A stretch of 64,000 bases of DNA, taken from Roseovarius litorisediminis (GTDB lineage Bacteria > Pseudomonadota > Alphaproteobacteria > Rhodobacterales > Rhodobacteraceae). The first letter of the stretch is position 1, and every line of letters starts with the position of its first letter. The position numbers and the translations under genes were made by a program. Positions 8,655-16,949 of this stretch are shown here, one piece after another. The stretch covers positions 223,552 through 287,551 of the forward strand of contig NZ_FWFL01000006.1 in NCBI RefSeq assembly GCF_900172295.1. Direction: 5' to 3'. The notes under the pieces are model-generated. The model was not told the DNA's origin and ran no database searches. It saw nothing but the letters and a program-made list of their open reading frames with translations.

Positions 8655-8731
8655 TTGTATCTCAGGCCGCAGTGATTAGAATAGGGCCTTGACCCAATTT
8701 ACAAGGCGGCAGACCAAGCCTCTGCCGCCTT
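8655..8731 (+). promoter_or_regulatory. gcrA promoter and leader hairpin
   Basis: A sigma70-like promoter reads TTGTAT (8655-8660), 16 bp, TAGAAT (8677-8682). About 20 bp into the expected transcript is a perfect 11-bp hairpin: AAGGCGGCAGA (8703-8713), 7-base loop, TCTGCCGCCTT (8721-8731) followed by two more T. This looks like a small intrinsic terminator inside the leader, 21 bp before the gcrA ATG and covering no gene end on either strand. Hairpin is seen directly; promoter and attenuation are inferred. Confidence 0.5.
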
Positions 8732-8752
8732 TTGAGATAAGGAAGCCCTGTT

Positions 8753-9328
8753 ATGTCGTGGAACGACGAACGCGTTGAACTGCTGAAAAAAATGTGGGGC
8801 GAAGGCCAGTCCGCCAGCGTTATTGCCAAAGAGCTGGGCGGCGTGACCCGCAATGCCGTGATCGGCAAGGTGCATCGCCTTGGCCTGTCGAACCGCAACG
8901 GTTCGGGCGGTTCTGCCGACAGCGGCAAATCGAAAACCGCCGCCAAGACCGAGACCAAGGCAAAAGCTGCCCCCAAGGCGGCCAAACCCGCCACCAAGGC
9001 CGAACCGGCAAAAGAGGCATCTGTACCCTCGGCCCCGGTGACCCGGATCAAGCCGATCATACCCGCAGGTCAGCCGCTGCCGCCGCAACCCTCGGCCAAC
9101 GAAATTGACCCGGCCGCTCTGGCCAAGGTCAGCGAGATCGAAAAGAAGGCCAAGAAACTGTCGTTGATGGAGCTGACCGAACGGACCTGCAAATGGCCCG
9201 TTGGCGACCCCGCTACGCCGGATTTCTGGTTTTGCGGTCTGCCGGTCCAATCCGGCAAACCCTATTGTGAGGCCCATGTCGGCGTCGCCTTCCAGCCGAT
9301 GAGCAGCCGGCGGGACCGCAAGCGCTGA
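8753..9328 (+). CDS. gcrA: GcrA cell cycle regulator
   Basis: 191 residues starting with the diagnostic GcrA N-terminus MSWNDERVELLKKMWGEG and a DNA-binding helix around VTRNAVIGKVHRLGLSNR. An Ala/Lys-rich linker (about residues 60-85) separates it from a C-terminal region with TCKWPVGDP and YCEAHVGVAF, conserved in the family. GcrA binds the housekeeping sigma factor and acts at promoters methylated by CcrM in alphaproteobacteria. AAGGAA lies 9 bp before the ATG. The unusual leader hairpin is listed separately. Confidence 0.95.
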   Translation: MSWNDERVELLKKMWGEGQSASVIAKELGGVTRNAVIGKVHRLGLSNRNGSGGSADSGKSKTAAKTETKAKAAPKAAKPATKAEPAKEASVPSAPVTRIKPIIPAGQPLPPQPSANEIDPAALAKVSEIEKKAKKLSLMELTERTCKWPVGDPATPDFWFCGLPVQSGKPYCEAHVGVAFQPMSSRRDRKR

Positions 9329-9579
9329 GATTTTTTCAGGCAAGCCGTTATTAAGCGGAGTGCGCCGTCGCGCACACTGGTTCTATGATTGGGCACCCCT
9401 TGGCAGGCGATCCCGTAGCGCAGCCATTCCTGTGACTGTGGCAAGGGTTGCGCCGCCCCGGGCCGGAAATTTTCTGCCCGAAAAAGGCAAACCGGACGCC
9501 TGCACCTCTTTTGATCCGGCTTAGATATTTCTTCACTCTTCCCGATCTATCATCCCGCAACTGCCTTGTGAGGGATGGA

Positions 9580-10659
9580 ATGACCGACGCAACACAGCTT
9601 GCCCGCCTGTCATCGTCAAAACCTTTGACAGGTGCCGCCCGCCTGACCCGCAAGCAAAAGGCGGCAATTATAGTGCGTTTTCTGCTGAACGAAGGCGCTG
9701 ATATTCCATTAAAAGACCTGCCCGATCCGCTTCAGGCCGCACTGACCACTCAGATGGGATCAATGCGCTATGTCGACCGCACGACATTGGCTGATGTCGT
9801 CGCCGAATTTGCCGCCGAGCTTGAGGCCATGGGCCTGACCTTTCCACGCGGGGTAGCTGGTGCACTTTCCGCACTGGATGGACGCATCAGCCCGCAAACC
9901 GCCACCCGCCTGCGCAAAGAGGCTGGCGTTCGACAGTTTGGCGACCCCTGGGAACAGGTACGCAGTGCCAAGATCGAAGCGCTTTTGCCGATCGCCGAAC
10001 AGGAAAGCACAGAAGTGGCCGCCGTCATGTTGTCTAAGCTGGATGTGGCCCATGCCGCCGCACTGCTGGGCAAGCTGCCCGGCGACAAGGCCCGGCGCAT
10101 CACCTACGCAGTTTCACAGACCGAAGCAGTCACACCCGATGCGGTTGACCGGATCGGGCTGTCGTTGGCCGCACAACTACACGACGTGCCCGAAACCGCC
10201 TTTGAAAGCGGTCCGGTTGAAAGGGTAGGTGCAATCCTGAATTATTCGCCGGCCATTACCCGTGATGACGTACTGGCGGGGCTCGATGAAACCGACATGG
10301 ATTTTGCGAGCCTTGTGCGCAAGGCCATCTTTACCTTCGCCAACATCCCTGAGCGTCTGAACCCGGTAGACATACCAAAAGTCACGCGCGAGGTAGATCA
10401 GGCTGTTCTGGTCACCGCCCTGAGCGCGGCCTCGGGGGGCGATCTGGCTTCTGTCGCAGATTTTCTGCTTGAGAATATGTCCAAACGCATGGCCGAGACC
10501 ATCCGAGAAGAAATTCAGGAACTGGGCAAGGTAAAAATCAGGGTTGGTGAAGAGGCCATGACCGAAGTTGTCAATGCCATTCGCACGCTTGAAGCAGGCG
10601 GCGAGATCACTCTTGTCCTCCCGGATGACGATGCTGATGCCGAAGAGGGCGAAGGTTAA
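9580..10659 (+). CDS. fliG: Flagellar motor switch protein FliG
   Basis: 359 residues. The N- and middle domains include LTRKQKAAIIVRFLLNEGADIP and a helical armadillo-like region (about 100-240); the C-terminal motor domain shows AIFTFANIPERLNPVDIP and the helix MSKRMAETIREEIQELGKVK characteristic of FliG. FliG sits in the C-ring, links FliF to FliM/FliN and interacts with the MotA stator. The ATG at 9580 follows GAGGGA; an earlier in-frame start would add 44 unlikely residues. No other flagellar gene is in the window, so it stands apart from any flagellar cluster. Confidence 0.85.
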   Translation: MTDATQLARLSSSKPLTGAARLTRKQKAAIIVRFLLNEGADIPLKDLPDPLQAALTTQMGSMRYVDRTTLADVVAEFAAELEAMGLTFPRGVAGALSALDGRISPQTATRLRKEAGVRQFGDPWEQVRSAKIEALLPIAEQESTEVAAVMLSKLDVAHAAALLGKLPGDKARRITYAVSQTEAVTPDAVDRIGLSLAAQLHDVPETAFESGPVERVGAILNYSPAITRDDVLAGLDETDMDFASLVRKAIFTFANIPERLNPVDIPKVTREVDQAVLVTALSAASGGDLASVADFLLENMSKRMAETIREEIQELGKVKIRVGEEAMTEVVNAIRTLEAGGEITLVLPDDDADAEEGEG

Positions 10660-10784
10660 AGCGCGACCACAACAACTCGGTTTTCGCAGGTTGATTCAGG
10701 TCATGGCAGCCTTCCCAAAAAAGGTTTCCAATTGGCTCTGCGCAATCGCGCCTTAGGTCCTTTGGACCACTGAGAGGAACTAAA

Positions 10785-11237
10785 ATGAAACCGACACTTA
10801 CAATAGCATTTACAATAACAGCGTTGACAGCGTTTCCAGCATTTGCAGACGGCGACCTCAGCCGTGCCAATGTGATTGATGTCCCCATGGAGATGGGTAG
10901 CAACGACAACGGCATGTATTTCAAGCCCGATAATTTCGAGTTCGTCACCGGCCAGGCCTATAAGTTGATCCTGACCAACGTGGACGAGATCAAACACGAA
11001 GTGTCCCTGAACGAAATGACCGAACGTATTTTCACTCGCAAGATCGAAGCGGCTGACAACGAGGGTAATCTGATAGCCGAAATCAAGGGCCATATCCGCG
11101 AGGTCGAGGTCGGCCCCGGCAAAACCGTTGAATGGTTCTTTGTTCCGGTCCAGCCCACTGGCGGCCCGGTTGAAATCACCTGTGAAATCCCTGGCCACCT
11201 CGAGGCTGGGATGCGCGCCAGTTCAGTCGTCAACTAA
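10785..11237 (+). CDS. Periplasmic cupredoxin-domain copper protein
   Basis: 150 residues with a signal peptide (about 1-21, AFA). The mature part is a single cupredoxin fold with type-1 copper ligands in order His71 (EIKHEV), Cys133, His138 and Met143 in TCEIPGHLEAGM, the classic C-x4-H-x4-M spacing. Such proteins bind one copper and transfer electrons or chaperone copper. No copper enzyme adjoins it. Start ATG 10785 has AGAGGA upstream; a strong terminator follows, so it is probably a single-gene transcript. Confidence 0.8.
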   Translation: MKPTLTIAFTITALTAFPAFADGDLSRANVIDVPMEMGSNDNGMYFKPDNFEFVTGQAYKLILTNVDEIKHEVSLNEMTERIFTRKIEAADNEGNLIAEIKGHIREVEVGPGKTVEWFFVPVQPTGGPVEITCEIPGHLEAGMRASSVVN

Positions 11238-11240
11238 CAC

Positions 11241-11285
11241 CCTCAGGGGGCGCCGTCAGGCGCCCCCTGAGGCAGCGATTTTTTA
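11241..11285 (+). terminator. Rho-independent terminator after the cupredoxin gene
   Basis: Perfect 14-bp stem CCTCAGGGGGCGCC (11241-11254) with its complement (11259-11272), loop GTCA, followed after CAGCGA by a run of six T. It starts 4 bp after the stop codon. Confidence 0.92.
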
Positions 11286-11332
11286 GCCCAAAGACTGTAG
11301 ACAGGCCCGCGCGGGCGCCATACGATCCCGGC

Positions 11333-11671
11333 ATGAGTGATACAGATGGTCGCCGCTGGCATGACATGGGCGGATTACCCGCCGGAGCAATCCCGCAAGA
11401 CGGGCATGATTTCGCGCTTTGGGAAAAGCGCATTGATGCACTGATGGTACTTTGCGGCGGCAAGGGGCTATTCACAGTCGATGGCCTGCGCCGCGCGCTT
11501 GAGGACATGGGCGAAGACGCCTTTGAAAAACACAGCTATTATGAACGCTGGATCGCCGCAGTGAACCAGAACCTGATCGAGGCCGGGGTGTATTCGCTGG
11601 AAGAACTGGGCCAGAGAATGGCCGCCGTCAGCAGGCGTGGCGCCACCTATGGCGAGGCGCAGGATGGCTGA
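11333..11671 (+). CDS. Nitrile hydratase beta subunit, N-terminal half, as a separate protein
   Basis: 112 residues matching the helical N-terminal part of nitrile hydratase beta: RWHDMGGLPAGAI (the HDxGG start typical of beta), then SYYERWIAAVNQNLIEAG and VYSLEELGQR. Standard beta subunits are about 220 residues; here the C-terminal half is the next gene, overlapping by 8 bp (ATGGCTGA). This split is known from thiocyanate hydrolase and toyocamycin nitrile hydratase. A nitrile hydratase activator (P14K type) also resembles this half, but the HDMGG start favours a structural subunit. Confidence 0.75.
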   Translation: MSDTDGRRWHDMGGLPAGAIPQDGHDFALWEKRIDALMVLCGGKGLFTVDGLRRALEDMGEDAFEKHSYYERWIAAVNQNLIEAGVYSLEELGQRMAAVSRRGATYGEAQDG

Positions 11672-11927
11672 CAGGGTTCGTGTCAAATCCATGATGCCGC
11701 CGGGCCACGTGCGCGCACCTGCCTATTTGCGCGGCAAGACTGGTTATATCGAACGCCCGCTCGGGGCCTTTGGCAACCCGGAACAATTGGCTTACGGTCT
11801 AAAGGCAGACAAGAAACCACTTTACCGGGTGCGTTTCACCATGGCCGAAATCTGGGGTGACGATGCCGAAAACCCCAGCGATACGCTGGACGCCGAAATC
11901 TATGACCACTGGCTGGAAAGGCTCTGA
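11664..11927 (+). CDS. Nitrile hydratase beta subunit, C-terminal half (SH3-like), as a separate protein
   Basis: 87 residues from the ATG at 11664, which overlaps the end of the preceding gene. It corresponds to the SH3-like C-terminal barrel of nitrile hydratase beta: RVRVKSMMPPGHVRAPAYLR, GKTGYIERPLG, then LYRVRFTMAEIWG and the family ending DTLDAEIYDHWLE. This barrel helps close the active site formed with the alpha subunit. Together with the upstream 112-residue gene it makes one complete beta chain in two pieces, joined by translational coupling. Three bases separate it from the alpha gene. Confidence 0.85.
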   Translation: MADRVRVKSMMPPGHVRAPAYLRGKTGYIERPLGAFGNPEQLAYGLKADKKPLYRVRFTMAEIWGDDAENPSDTLDAEIYDHWLERL

Positions 11928-11930
11928 TCC

Positions 11931-12581
11931 ATGCCGCATGATCACCACGACCATTTTCATCACGAAGGTCTCAGCCCCTCGGGCCATCCCTACCGCAGCG
12001 ACAATGACGAACCGCTGTCCTATTGGCAATGCATGGAAATTGCTGTGCGCGAGCTCCTGATCGAAAAAGGCCAGATCACCCCGGCCGAGATTGCCGTACA
12101 GATTGACGCGATGGATGCCCGCAGCCCTGCCAATGGTGCTGCCGTGGTGGCGCGTGCCTGGGTTGATCCGGCGTTCAAGCAGCGTTTGCTGGACAACGCC
12201 GGGGACGCCAGCCGCGAAATGGGATTTGATATCGGCCCGCTGAACCTGATCGCGGTGGAAAATACCGCAGACACCCATAACCTGATCGTCTGTACGTTGT
12301 GTTCGTGTTATCCCCGAAACCTGCTGGGCCTGCCACCTGACTGGTACAAAACCCGCGAATACCGCAGCCGCGCCGTACGCGAGCCGCGCGCCGTGCTTCG
12401 GGAATTCGGCGTTGATCTGCCCGCTGGTACCACCGTCCGGGTTCACGACAGCACCGCCGACATGCGCTATATCGTCCTGCCCGCCCGGCCCAACGGCACC
12501 GACAGCATGACCGAGACGGAACTGGCCAGCCTTGTCACCCGCGACAGCATGATCGGTACCGGCCTGCCCCGGCAGCCCTGA
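11931..12581 (+). CDS. Nitrile hydratase alpha subunit, cobalt type
   Basis: 216 residues with the metal claw VCTLCSCYP: Cys121, Cys124 and Cys126. The Thr after the first Cys marks the cobalt type (iron enzymes have Ser). Two of the cysteines are oxidised in mature family members. The enzyme hydrates nitriles to amides; a thiocyanate-hydrolase-like role is possible because of the three-subunit layout. The first residues are very His-rich (HDHHDHFHH at residues 3-11), possibly to bind cobalt during assembly. No activator or cobalt transporter gene adjoins, and no amidase follows. Confidence 0.9.
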   Translation: MPHDHHDHFHHEGLSPSGHPYRSDNDEPLSYWQCMEIAVRELLIEKGQITPAEIAVQIDAMDARSPANGAAVVARAWVDPAFKQRLLDNAGDASREMGFDIGPLNLIAVENTADTHNLIVCTLCSCYPRNLLGLPPDWYKTREYRSRAVREPRAVLREFGVDLPAGTTVRVHDSTADMRYIVLPARPNGTDSMTETELASLVTRDSMIGTGLPRQP

Positions 12582-12644
12582 TACACTTGTGATCAAACCC
12601 CGGCAGGCGTATGTCTTGCGCCAAACACTCAAGGCAGCGAAGTG

Positions 12645-13586
12645 ATGAGCGACAAACCAAACCCTTTACTGAAACGCGCCTCTGACACAGCCGTGGGCAT
12701 GGCCATGTACGCGCCCATCGCGCTGTGCAAACTGCTGCCCTATCGCTGGCGTGTGCCTTTTATGGGTTGGTTGACCTCACGTATCGTGGCGCCGATCGCC
12801 GGATATGACAAACGTGTGCGTGAAAATCTGGCCTACGTGCTGCCCGACATGCCAAAGAAGGACGTCAAACGCCTTATGCGCACGGTTCCTGACAATGCCG
12901 GGCGGAACATGATCGAGCTATACTCGGCCACCGAGTTTTCCGAAAGAACCCGTCACTCGCGTGTCCATGGACCCGGTGTTGACGCGATTCGCGCTGCACG
13001 CGAGGCAAATCGCCCTGTCATTTTTGTTACCGGCCATTTCGGCAGCTTCAACGCCGCCCGCGTGGCAATGATCGAGCAGGGTTTCGAGATGGGCGTGTTT
13101 TACCGACCGATGTCAAACGACTGGTTCAACAGGCGTTATATCGCGGCCATGGGTGCGCTCAGCCAGCCGATGTTCGAACAGGGACGCCGCGGCATGATCC
13201 AGATGGTCAAACACCTGAGGTCAGGTGGGGTTTTGGCGATACTGACAGATCTCAACGCCCATGACGGCGTGCCGCTGGATTTTTTTGGCAAACCGGCGCT
13301 TTCCCCGCTGGCCACTGCCGAGTTGGCCCTGAAGTTCGATGCACCTTTGGTACCAGTCTGGGGTATTCGTGCTGAAAACGGAATTGATTTTGAAATTCTG
13401 GTGGAAGAACCCGTTCCCCCCACCGATCCGGCCACAATGACCCAAGAGGTCAACAACCGGCTTGAAGCGCAGGTCCGCAAGCGTATGGATCAATGGTTCT
13501 GGATTCACCGACGCTGGAAAGACGGCATCGGCCCGATGGCTGATCGTGGCGCCAAACAATTGGCCGAGATGCAGCGCAAGGGCTGA
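12645..13586 (+). CDS. LpxL/HtrB-like lysophospholipid acyltransferase
   Basis: 313 residues from the ATG at 12645 (a GTG just before it is in frame). It has a hydrophobic N-terminal anchor (about 17-50), the acyltransferase catalytic motif VTGHFGSFNAARVAMI (an HxxxxN/D-type variant), YRPMSNDWFNRRY and LTDLNAHDGVPLDFFGKPA, as in the lipid A late acyltransferase family. It would add a secondary acyl chain to lipid A or a related lipid at the inner membrane. Acyl and acceptor specificity cannot be read. It is followed by a gap with an inverted repeat and the convergent hemF. Confidence 0.82.
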   Translation: MSDKPNPLLKRASDTAVGMAMYAPIALCKLLPYRWRVPFMGWLTSRIVAPIAGYDKRVRENLAYVLPDMPKKDVKRLMRTVPDNAGRNMIELYSATEFSERTRHSRVHGPGVDAIRAAREANRPVIFVTGHFGSFNAARVAMIEQGFEMGVFYRPMSNDWFNRRYIAAMGALSQPMFEQGRRGMIQMVKHLRSGGVLAILTDLNAHDGVPLDFFGKPALSPLATAELALKFDAPLVPVWGIRAENGIDFEILVEEPVPPTDPATMTQEVNNRLEAQVRKRMDQWFWIHRRWKDGIGPMADRGAKQLAEMQRKG

Positions 13587-13763
13587 AAAACTACGATATC
13601 AGCGAAGCCCTTTGTGGCGGATGCTGCATAACACAACAACAGCGCACCCCGACATCCTTCAGGGACCCATACCCATTCGCAGCCGGTGAACTAAATCGTT
13701 TCTATTTAAACCTGAGCCGGGGGTAAATGGAAATGCAGTGAAACATACAAATGTTGCGGGCGT

Positions 13764-13798
13764 TTCGATAAAAATTCGTGATTCAAGTTTTTATCGAA
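13764..13798. repeat. 11-bp inverted repeat between convergent genes
   Basis: TTCGATAAAAA (13764-13774) and its exact complement TTTTTATCGAA (13788-13798) flank a 13-base loop. It lies between the convergent acyltransferase and hemF, 22 bp from the hemF stop. The A/T-tract arms suit a bidirectional terminator, but the GC content of the stem is low. Confidence 0.5.
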
Positions 13799-13819
13799 GC
13801 GCTTTAGCTGCCCTGAAAT

Positions 13820-14710
13820 TCAAACCCATTTCGCCATTGGCGGCAGGCTCATCAACACCGCGTCGGCATCATGGCCCGTGGCCAGGCCAAACTTGGTGCC
13901 GCGGTCATAGACAAGGTTATATTCCGCATATAGCCCGCGATGAACCAATTGCGCATCCTTGTCCGCGTCGCTCCACGGCTGCACCCGGCGCTTTTCGACC
14001 AAAGGCGCAAAGGCGGGTAGAAACGCCCGGCCGATATCCTGGGTCAGCGCAAAATCCGCCTCCCAATCGCCCGAGTTCATGTCGTCCATGAAAATTCCGC
14101 CCACCCCGCGTGCGCGATGCCGGTGCGGGATGTAAAAATACTCGTCCGCCCAGTCTTTCAGACGCGGGTAATGCGCCGTGCCGTGCGGATCCAGATGCGC
14201 CTTTTGAACGTTGTGAAAATGGGCTGTGTCCTCGGCGTATTCAATACAAGGGTTCAGGTCTGACCCACCGCCAAACCACCAGGCATTCGGTGTCCAGAAC
14301 ATTCGCGTGTTCATGTGCACCGCCGGGCAGTGCGGGTTCTGCATATGCGCCACCAGACTGATACCGCTGGCCCAGAAACGCGGATCCTCCTCAATTCCAG
14401 GCACCCCTCGCGCCGCCATCGCGCTTTGTGCCGCAGCCCCCAAAGTCCCGTAAACTTCCGAGACATTGACACCCACTTTTTCAAACACCCGACCACCGCG
14501 CATCACGCTCATCAGGCCACCCCCGGCATCAGATCCATCTTCACTGGCGCGTTTCGTTTCGCTGACCTCGAACCGCCCGGCGGCAGCCTCGGATAGCGGC
14601 CCGTCAGAATGGCTGTCCTCCAACCCCTCAAAAGCCGCAACAATCTGGTCGCGCAGCGCCCTGAACCATGCCGCGGCACGGGCCTTTTCTTCGATGAATT
14701 CAACAGTCAT
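13820..14710 (-). CDS. hemF: Aerobic coproporphyrinogen III oxidase HemF
   Basis: 296 residues, the usual length. Family signatures include HMNTRMFWTPNAWWFGGGSDLNP, the paired histidines in CPAVHMN and DPHGTAHYPRLKDWADEYF, and the C-terminal RGLYAEYNLVYDRGTKFGLATG that shapes the substrate pocket. It converts coproporphyrinogen III to protoporphyrinogen IX using oxygen, in the cytoplasm. I chose the ATG at 14710 (GGAAAGA 7 bp upstream); an in-frame ATG at 14743 would add 11 residues. No FNR-type box was found in front. Confidence 0.95.
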   Translation of the reverse strand: MTVEFIEEKARAAAWFRALRDQIVAAFEGLEDSHSDGPLSEAAAGRFEVSETKRASEDGSDAGGGLMSVMRGGRVFEKVGVNVSEVYGTLGAAAQSAMAARGVPGIEEDPRFWASGISLVAHMQNPHCPAVHMNTRMFWTPNAWWFGGGSDLNPCIEYAEDTAHFHNVQKAHLDPHGTAHYPRLKDWADEYFYIPHRHRARGVGGIFMDDMNSGDWEADFALTQDIGRAFLPAFAPLVEKRRVQPWSDADKDAQLVHRGLYAEYNLVYDRGTKFGLATGHDADAVLMSLPPMAKWV

Positions 14711-14772
14711 ATCAGGTCTTTCCAAGATTTTCAGCCGGGGCACAACTACCTGTAAAAGCGGGCAGGAACACC

Positions 14773-15573
14773 CTAGTGAGCGGGCGCAATTACCGGGTCC
14801 AGCAAAGACCGCCCGCCGTCCAGGGTCATGATCTGCCCGGTCATAAAGCCAGATCCGTCACAGGCCAGATATTGCACAGCCTCGGCCAGTTCCGCAGGCG
14901 AGGCGATCCGTCCAAGCGGCGTGCGGTCCTCAATATCAGACCGGTAACCGCGATTTTCACGCAAGGAATCCTTGAGCGAGGCACTCATGACCGACCCGAT
15001 CGCCACCGCATTCACCCTGATCCTGTGTGGGGCCAACGCCACTGCCAGACTCCGTGTCATTTGGTCCAGCCCCGCCGCCGCCACCGAATAGGCCAGCAAA
15101 TCAGGATGGGCCAGCCGTGCGGAGATCGAAGAAAGATTCACGATTGTTCCGGCCATCCCTTCCTCCTGCCCCTCGGACTGCTTGATCATGCGCCGGGCTA
15201 CCTGCTGGCTCAGCCGCAACGCCGTTATCAGGTTTTGCTGCAACAGCACCTCAACCGCGTCATCATCGGGGTTCAACGGGTCTGACGGCAGTATCTGCCG
15301 CGAGGCATTCACCAGAATGTCCACCTGATCAAACGCATCTATCGTGGCCGACAGAAGATTGGCCTGTGTCAGCTTTTCGCGCAGATCACCGGCGAAATAC
15401 CGGATGTTGCCTTCATCGGCATTCTGACCCAGTTCCTTGATAAGACGTTTCTCGTCCATGTCTGCAAAGACGACATTCGCGCCTTTATCAGCAAAATGCC
15501 GGCCAATTGCCAACCCGATGCCATTGGCCCCGCCAGTGACAATCGCCGTTTTGCCCGAGATGGAAAATGACAT
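14773..15573 (-). CDS. SDR-fold protein lacking the catalytic lysine
   Basis: 266 residues with a clear Rossmann start VTGGANGIGLAIG and the family end RIRVNAVAIGSVMSASL and LDGGRSLLDPV. In the active site the usual YxxxK reads YSVAA, so the tyrosine is kept but the lysine is alanine, and the NAG motif after beta-4 is NASR. The catalytic serine region VNLSSISARL is present. The protein probably still binds a dinucleotide, but normal SDR proton relay would be impaired. It lies 62 bp upstream of hemF on the same strand. Substrate unknown. Confidence 0.8.
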   Translation of the reverse strand: MSFSISGKTAIVTGGANGIGLAIGRHFADKGANVVFADMDEKRLIKELGQNADEGNIRYFAGDLREKLTQANLLSATIDAFDQVDILVNASRQILPSDPLNPDDDAVEVLLQQNLITALRLSQQVARRMIKQSEGQEEGMAGTIVNLSSISARLAHPDLLAYSVAAAGLDQMTRSLAVALAPHRIRVNAVAIGSVMSASLKDSLRENRGYRSDIEDRTPLGRIASPAELAEAVQYLACDGSGFMTGQIMTLDGGRSLLDPVIAPAH

Positions 15574-15619
15574 TAGCGGGCCTTTCCCGTTGATTCTGTC
15601 TGTTGCAAGCTAAGCGAAT

Positions 15620-16612
15620 TCAGCGCCGCTTGCGAGACGGTCGCGCCCCACGCAGAATTTTGAACCGATTGTTGCCGGTCACTTCCTCGACCTGCCCGAA
15701 ACAGCCTGCCATCGCGGCCTCATAGGGCAGATGCCGGTTGGCTACCAGCCACAGTTGCCCCGATGGCTTCAGCATGTCTGCCGCCGCCGCGATGAACGCC
15801 CGGCCAATTGACGGGTCCGCAGTGCGTTCGGTGTGAAACGGAGGATTCATGATGACCGTATCCAGCGCAGTCTCGGGCTTCCAGCGGGTCGCGTCCTCCC
15901 AATGCAGCTGCGCACGCGGATCCGCGATGTTGCGCCGTGCGCAGGCCAGCGCTGCGTGATCGGCTTCGACCAGATGCAGCTCTTCGATGCTGTCGCGGTC
16001 CAGCGCACGGGCACTAAGATACCCCCAGCCACCGCCCAGATCGGCCACCCGCGCGCCCAGCTTGGTGGGAAGATGTGCCGCCAGCAACTCCGAGGCCGGG
16101 TCAATCCCGTCTGCCGAAAATACCCCCGGCGCGGTCAGAAAACCGCCTTCGATTTCGGCGGGCCCGTCCGGCGCCCAGTCTTCAAATCCCGGACCTGCGG
16201 TAAACCAGAAAATCTTGCCATGCGCCTTCGACAGCGGGGCGGAAACATCTGCCCGCTTCCGGCAGTCTTTCAGCACCGATTCCACCCCGTCGGTCTTGGC
16301 CCCGTCCACAATCACCGGCCCGTCAGTGACCGATGCCGCCTGCGCCACAAGGGCCCGCGCCAGCGCCTTGGCCCGTGGCAAACAGACCAAAGCCGCGCTG
16401 TAGCGCCCCTCGGGCGCGACATCACACTCAAAACCCAGACCACCAAACGCGTCATGGTCCGGCTTGAACCCGGTCAGCACATGCACCCGTTCGCGCGGCA
16501 ACGCCGACAGGTCCATCCCTGCGCGTGGGCCAAAAACGGCGATCCGGCCGACTTCCGGCAAGTCTACGTCACCCGTACCAAGGGCAATTGTGAGGCGTGA
16601 TTTTTCTGCCAA
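15620..16612 (-). CDS. RsmC-like class I SAM-dependent methyltransferase
   Basis: About 330 residues if translation starts at the TTG at 16612, 1 bp after the clpS stop codon. The C-terminal half is a methyltransferase: RVADLGGGWGYLSARAL binds SAM and MNPPFHTER is the NPPF motif of N2-guanine rRNA methylases. The N-terminal half is a degenerate copy, as in RsmC (16S rRNA G1207). A longer frame reaches 16717 but runs back through clpS and has no homology. The TTG start and tight spacing suggest translational coupling with clpS. Confidence 0.78.
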   Translation of the reverse strand: MAEKSRLTIALGTGDVDLPEVGRIAVFGPRAGMDLSALPRERVHVLTGFKPDHDAFGGLGFECDVAPEGRYSAALVCLPRAKALARALVAQAASVTDGPVIVDGAKTDGVESVLKDCRKRADVSAPLSKAHGKIFWFTAGPGFEDWAPDGPAEIEGGFLTAPGVFSADGIDPASELLAAHLPTKLGARVADLGGGWGYLSARALDRDSIEELHLVEADHAALACARRNIADPRAQLHWEDATRWKPETALDTVIMNPPFHTERTADPSIGRAFIAAAADMLKPSGQLWLVANRHLPYEAAMAGCFGQVEEVTGNNRFKILRGARPSRKRR

Positions 16613-16613
16613 G

Positions 16614-16949
16614 TTATTCTTTTTCCATAGTGCATTGCAGCGGATGCTGGTGCTGGCGGGCAAAGTCCAAAACCTGTGCCACCTTGGTCTCGGCAATTTC
16701 GTGGCTGAACACCCCAACCACGGCCAGACCCTTTTGATGCACTGTCAGCATGATCTCGAAGGCTTGCGCGTGGTCCATGCCGAAGAACCGCTCCAGCACC
16801 GCCACAACAAATTCCATCGGCGTATAATCATCATTCAACAGCAGCACCTTGTACAAAGGTGGCCGTTTGGTTCGAGTGCGCGTCTCAACAACAACCGAGG
16901 TATCGTCGTCGTCATCGTTGGCGCCCATATGAATGCGGGTCTTGTCCAT
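16614..16949 (-). CDS. clpS: ATP-dependent Clp protease adaptor ClpS
   Basis: 111 residues from the ATG at 16949, with GAGAG just upstream. The core is typical: [27 protein letters not shown], with the Asn-Asp-Asp that binds N-degron termini, and [20 protein letters not shown]. ClpS delivers N-end-rule substrates to ClpAP. The unstructured N-terminus is short and acidic (GANDDDDDT). The clpA gene is not adjacent here; instead an RsmC-like methyltransferase follows directly. Confidence 0.93.
   Translation of the reverse strand: MDKTRIHMGANDDDDDTSVVVETRTRTKRPPLYKVLLLNDDYTPMEFVVAVLERFFGMDHAQAFEIMLTVHQKGLAVVGVFSHEIAETKVAQVLDFARQHQHPLQCTMEKE

Noticed and set aside
9420..9470. Sigma54-like motif TGGCAAGGGTTGC upstream of fliG
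   Set aside because: The GG to GC spacing is 8 bases instead of the required 10, so it is not a valid sigma54 promoter.
11333..11671. Reading the first nitrile hydratase gene as a P14K-type activator
   Set aside because: The HDMGG start and the beta-type YYERW segment, plus a separate C-terminal beta half next door, fit a structural beta fragment better, although the activator is homologous and cannot be fully excluded.
13764..13798. Considering the inverted repeat a regulatory operator of hemF
   Set aside because: It lies at the 3' end of hemF, between convergent genes, not in its promoter.
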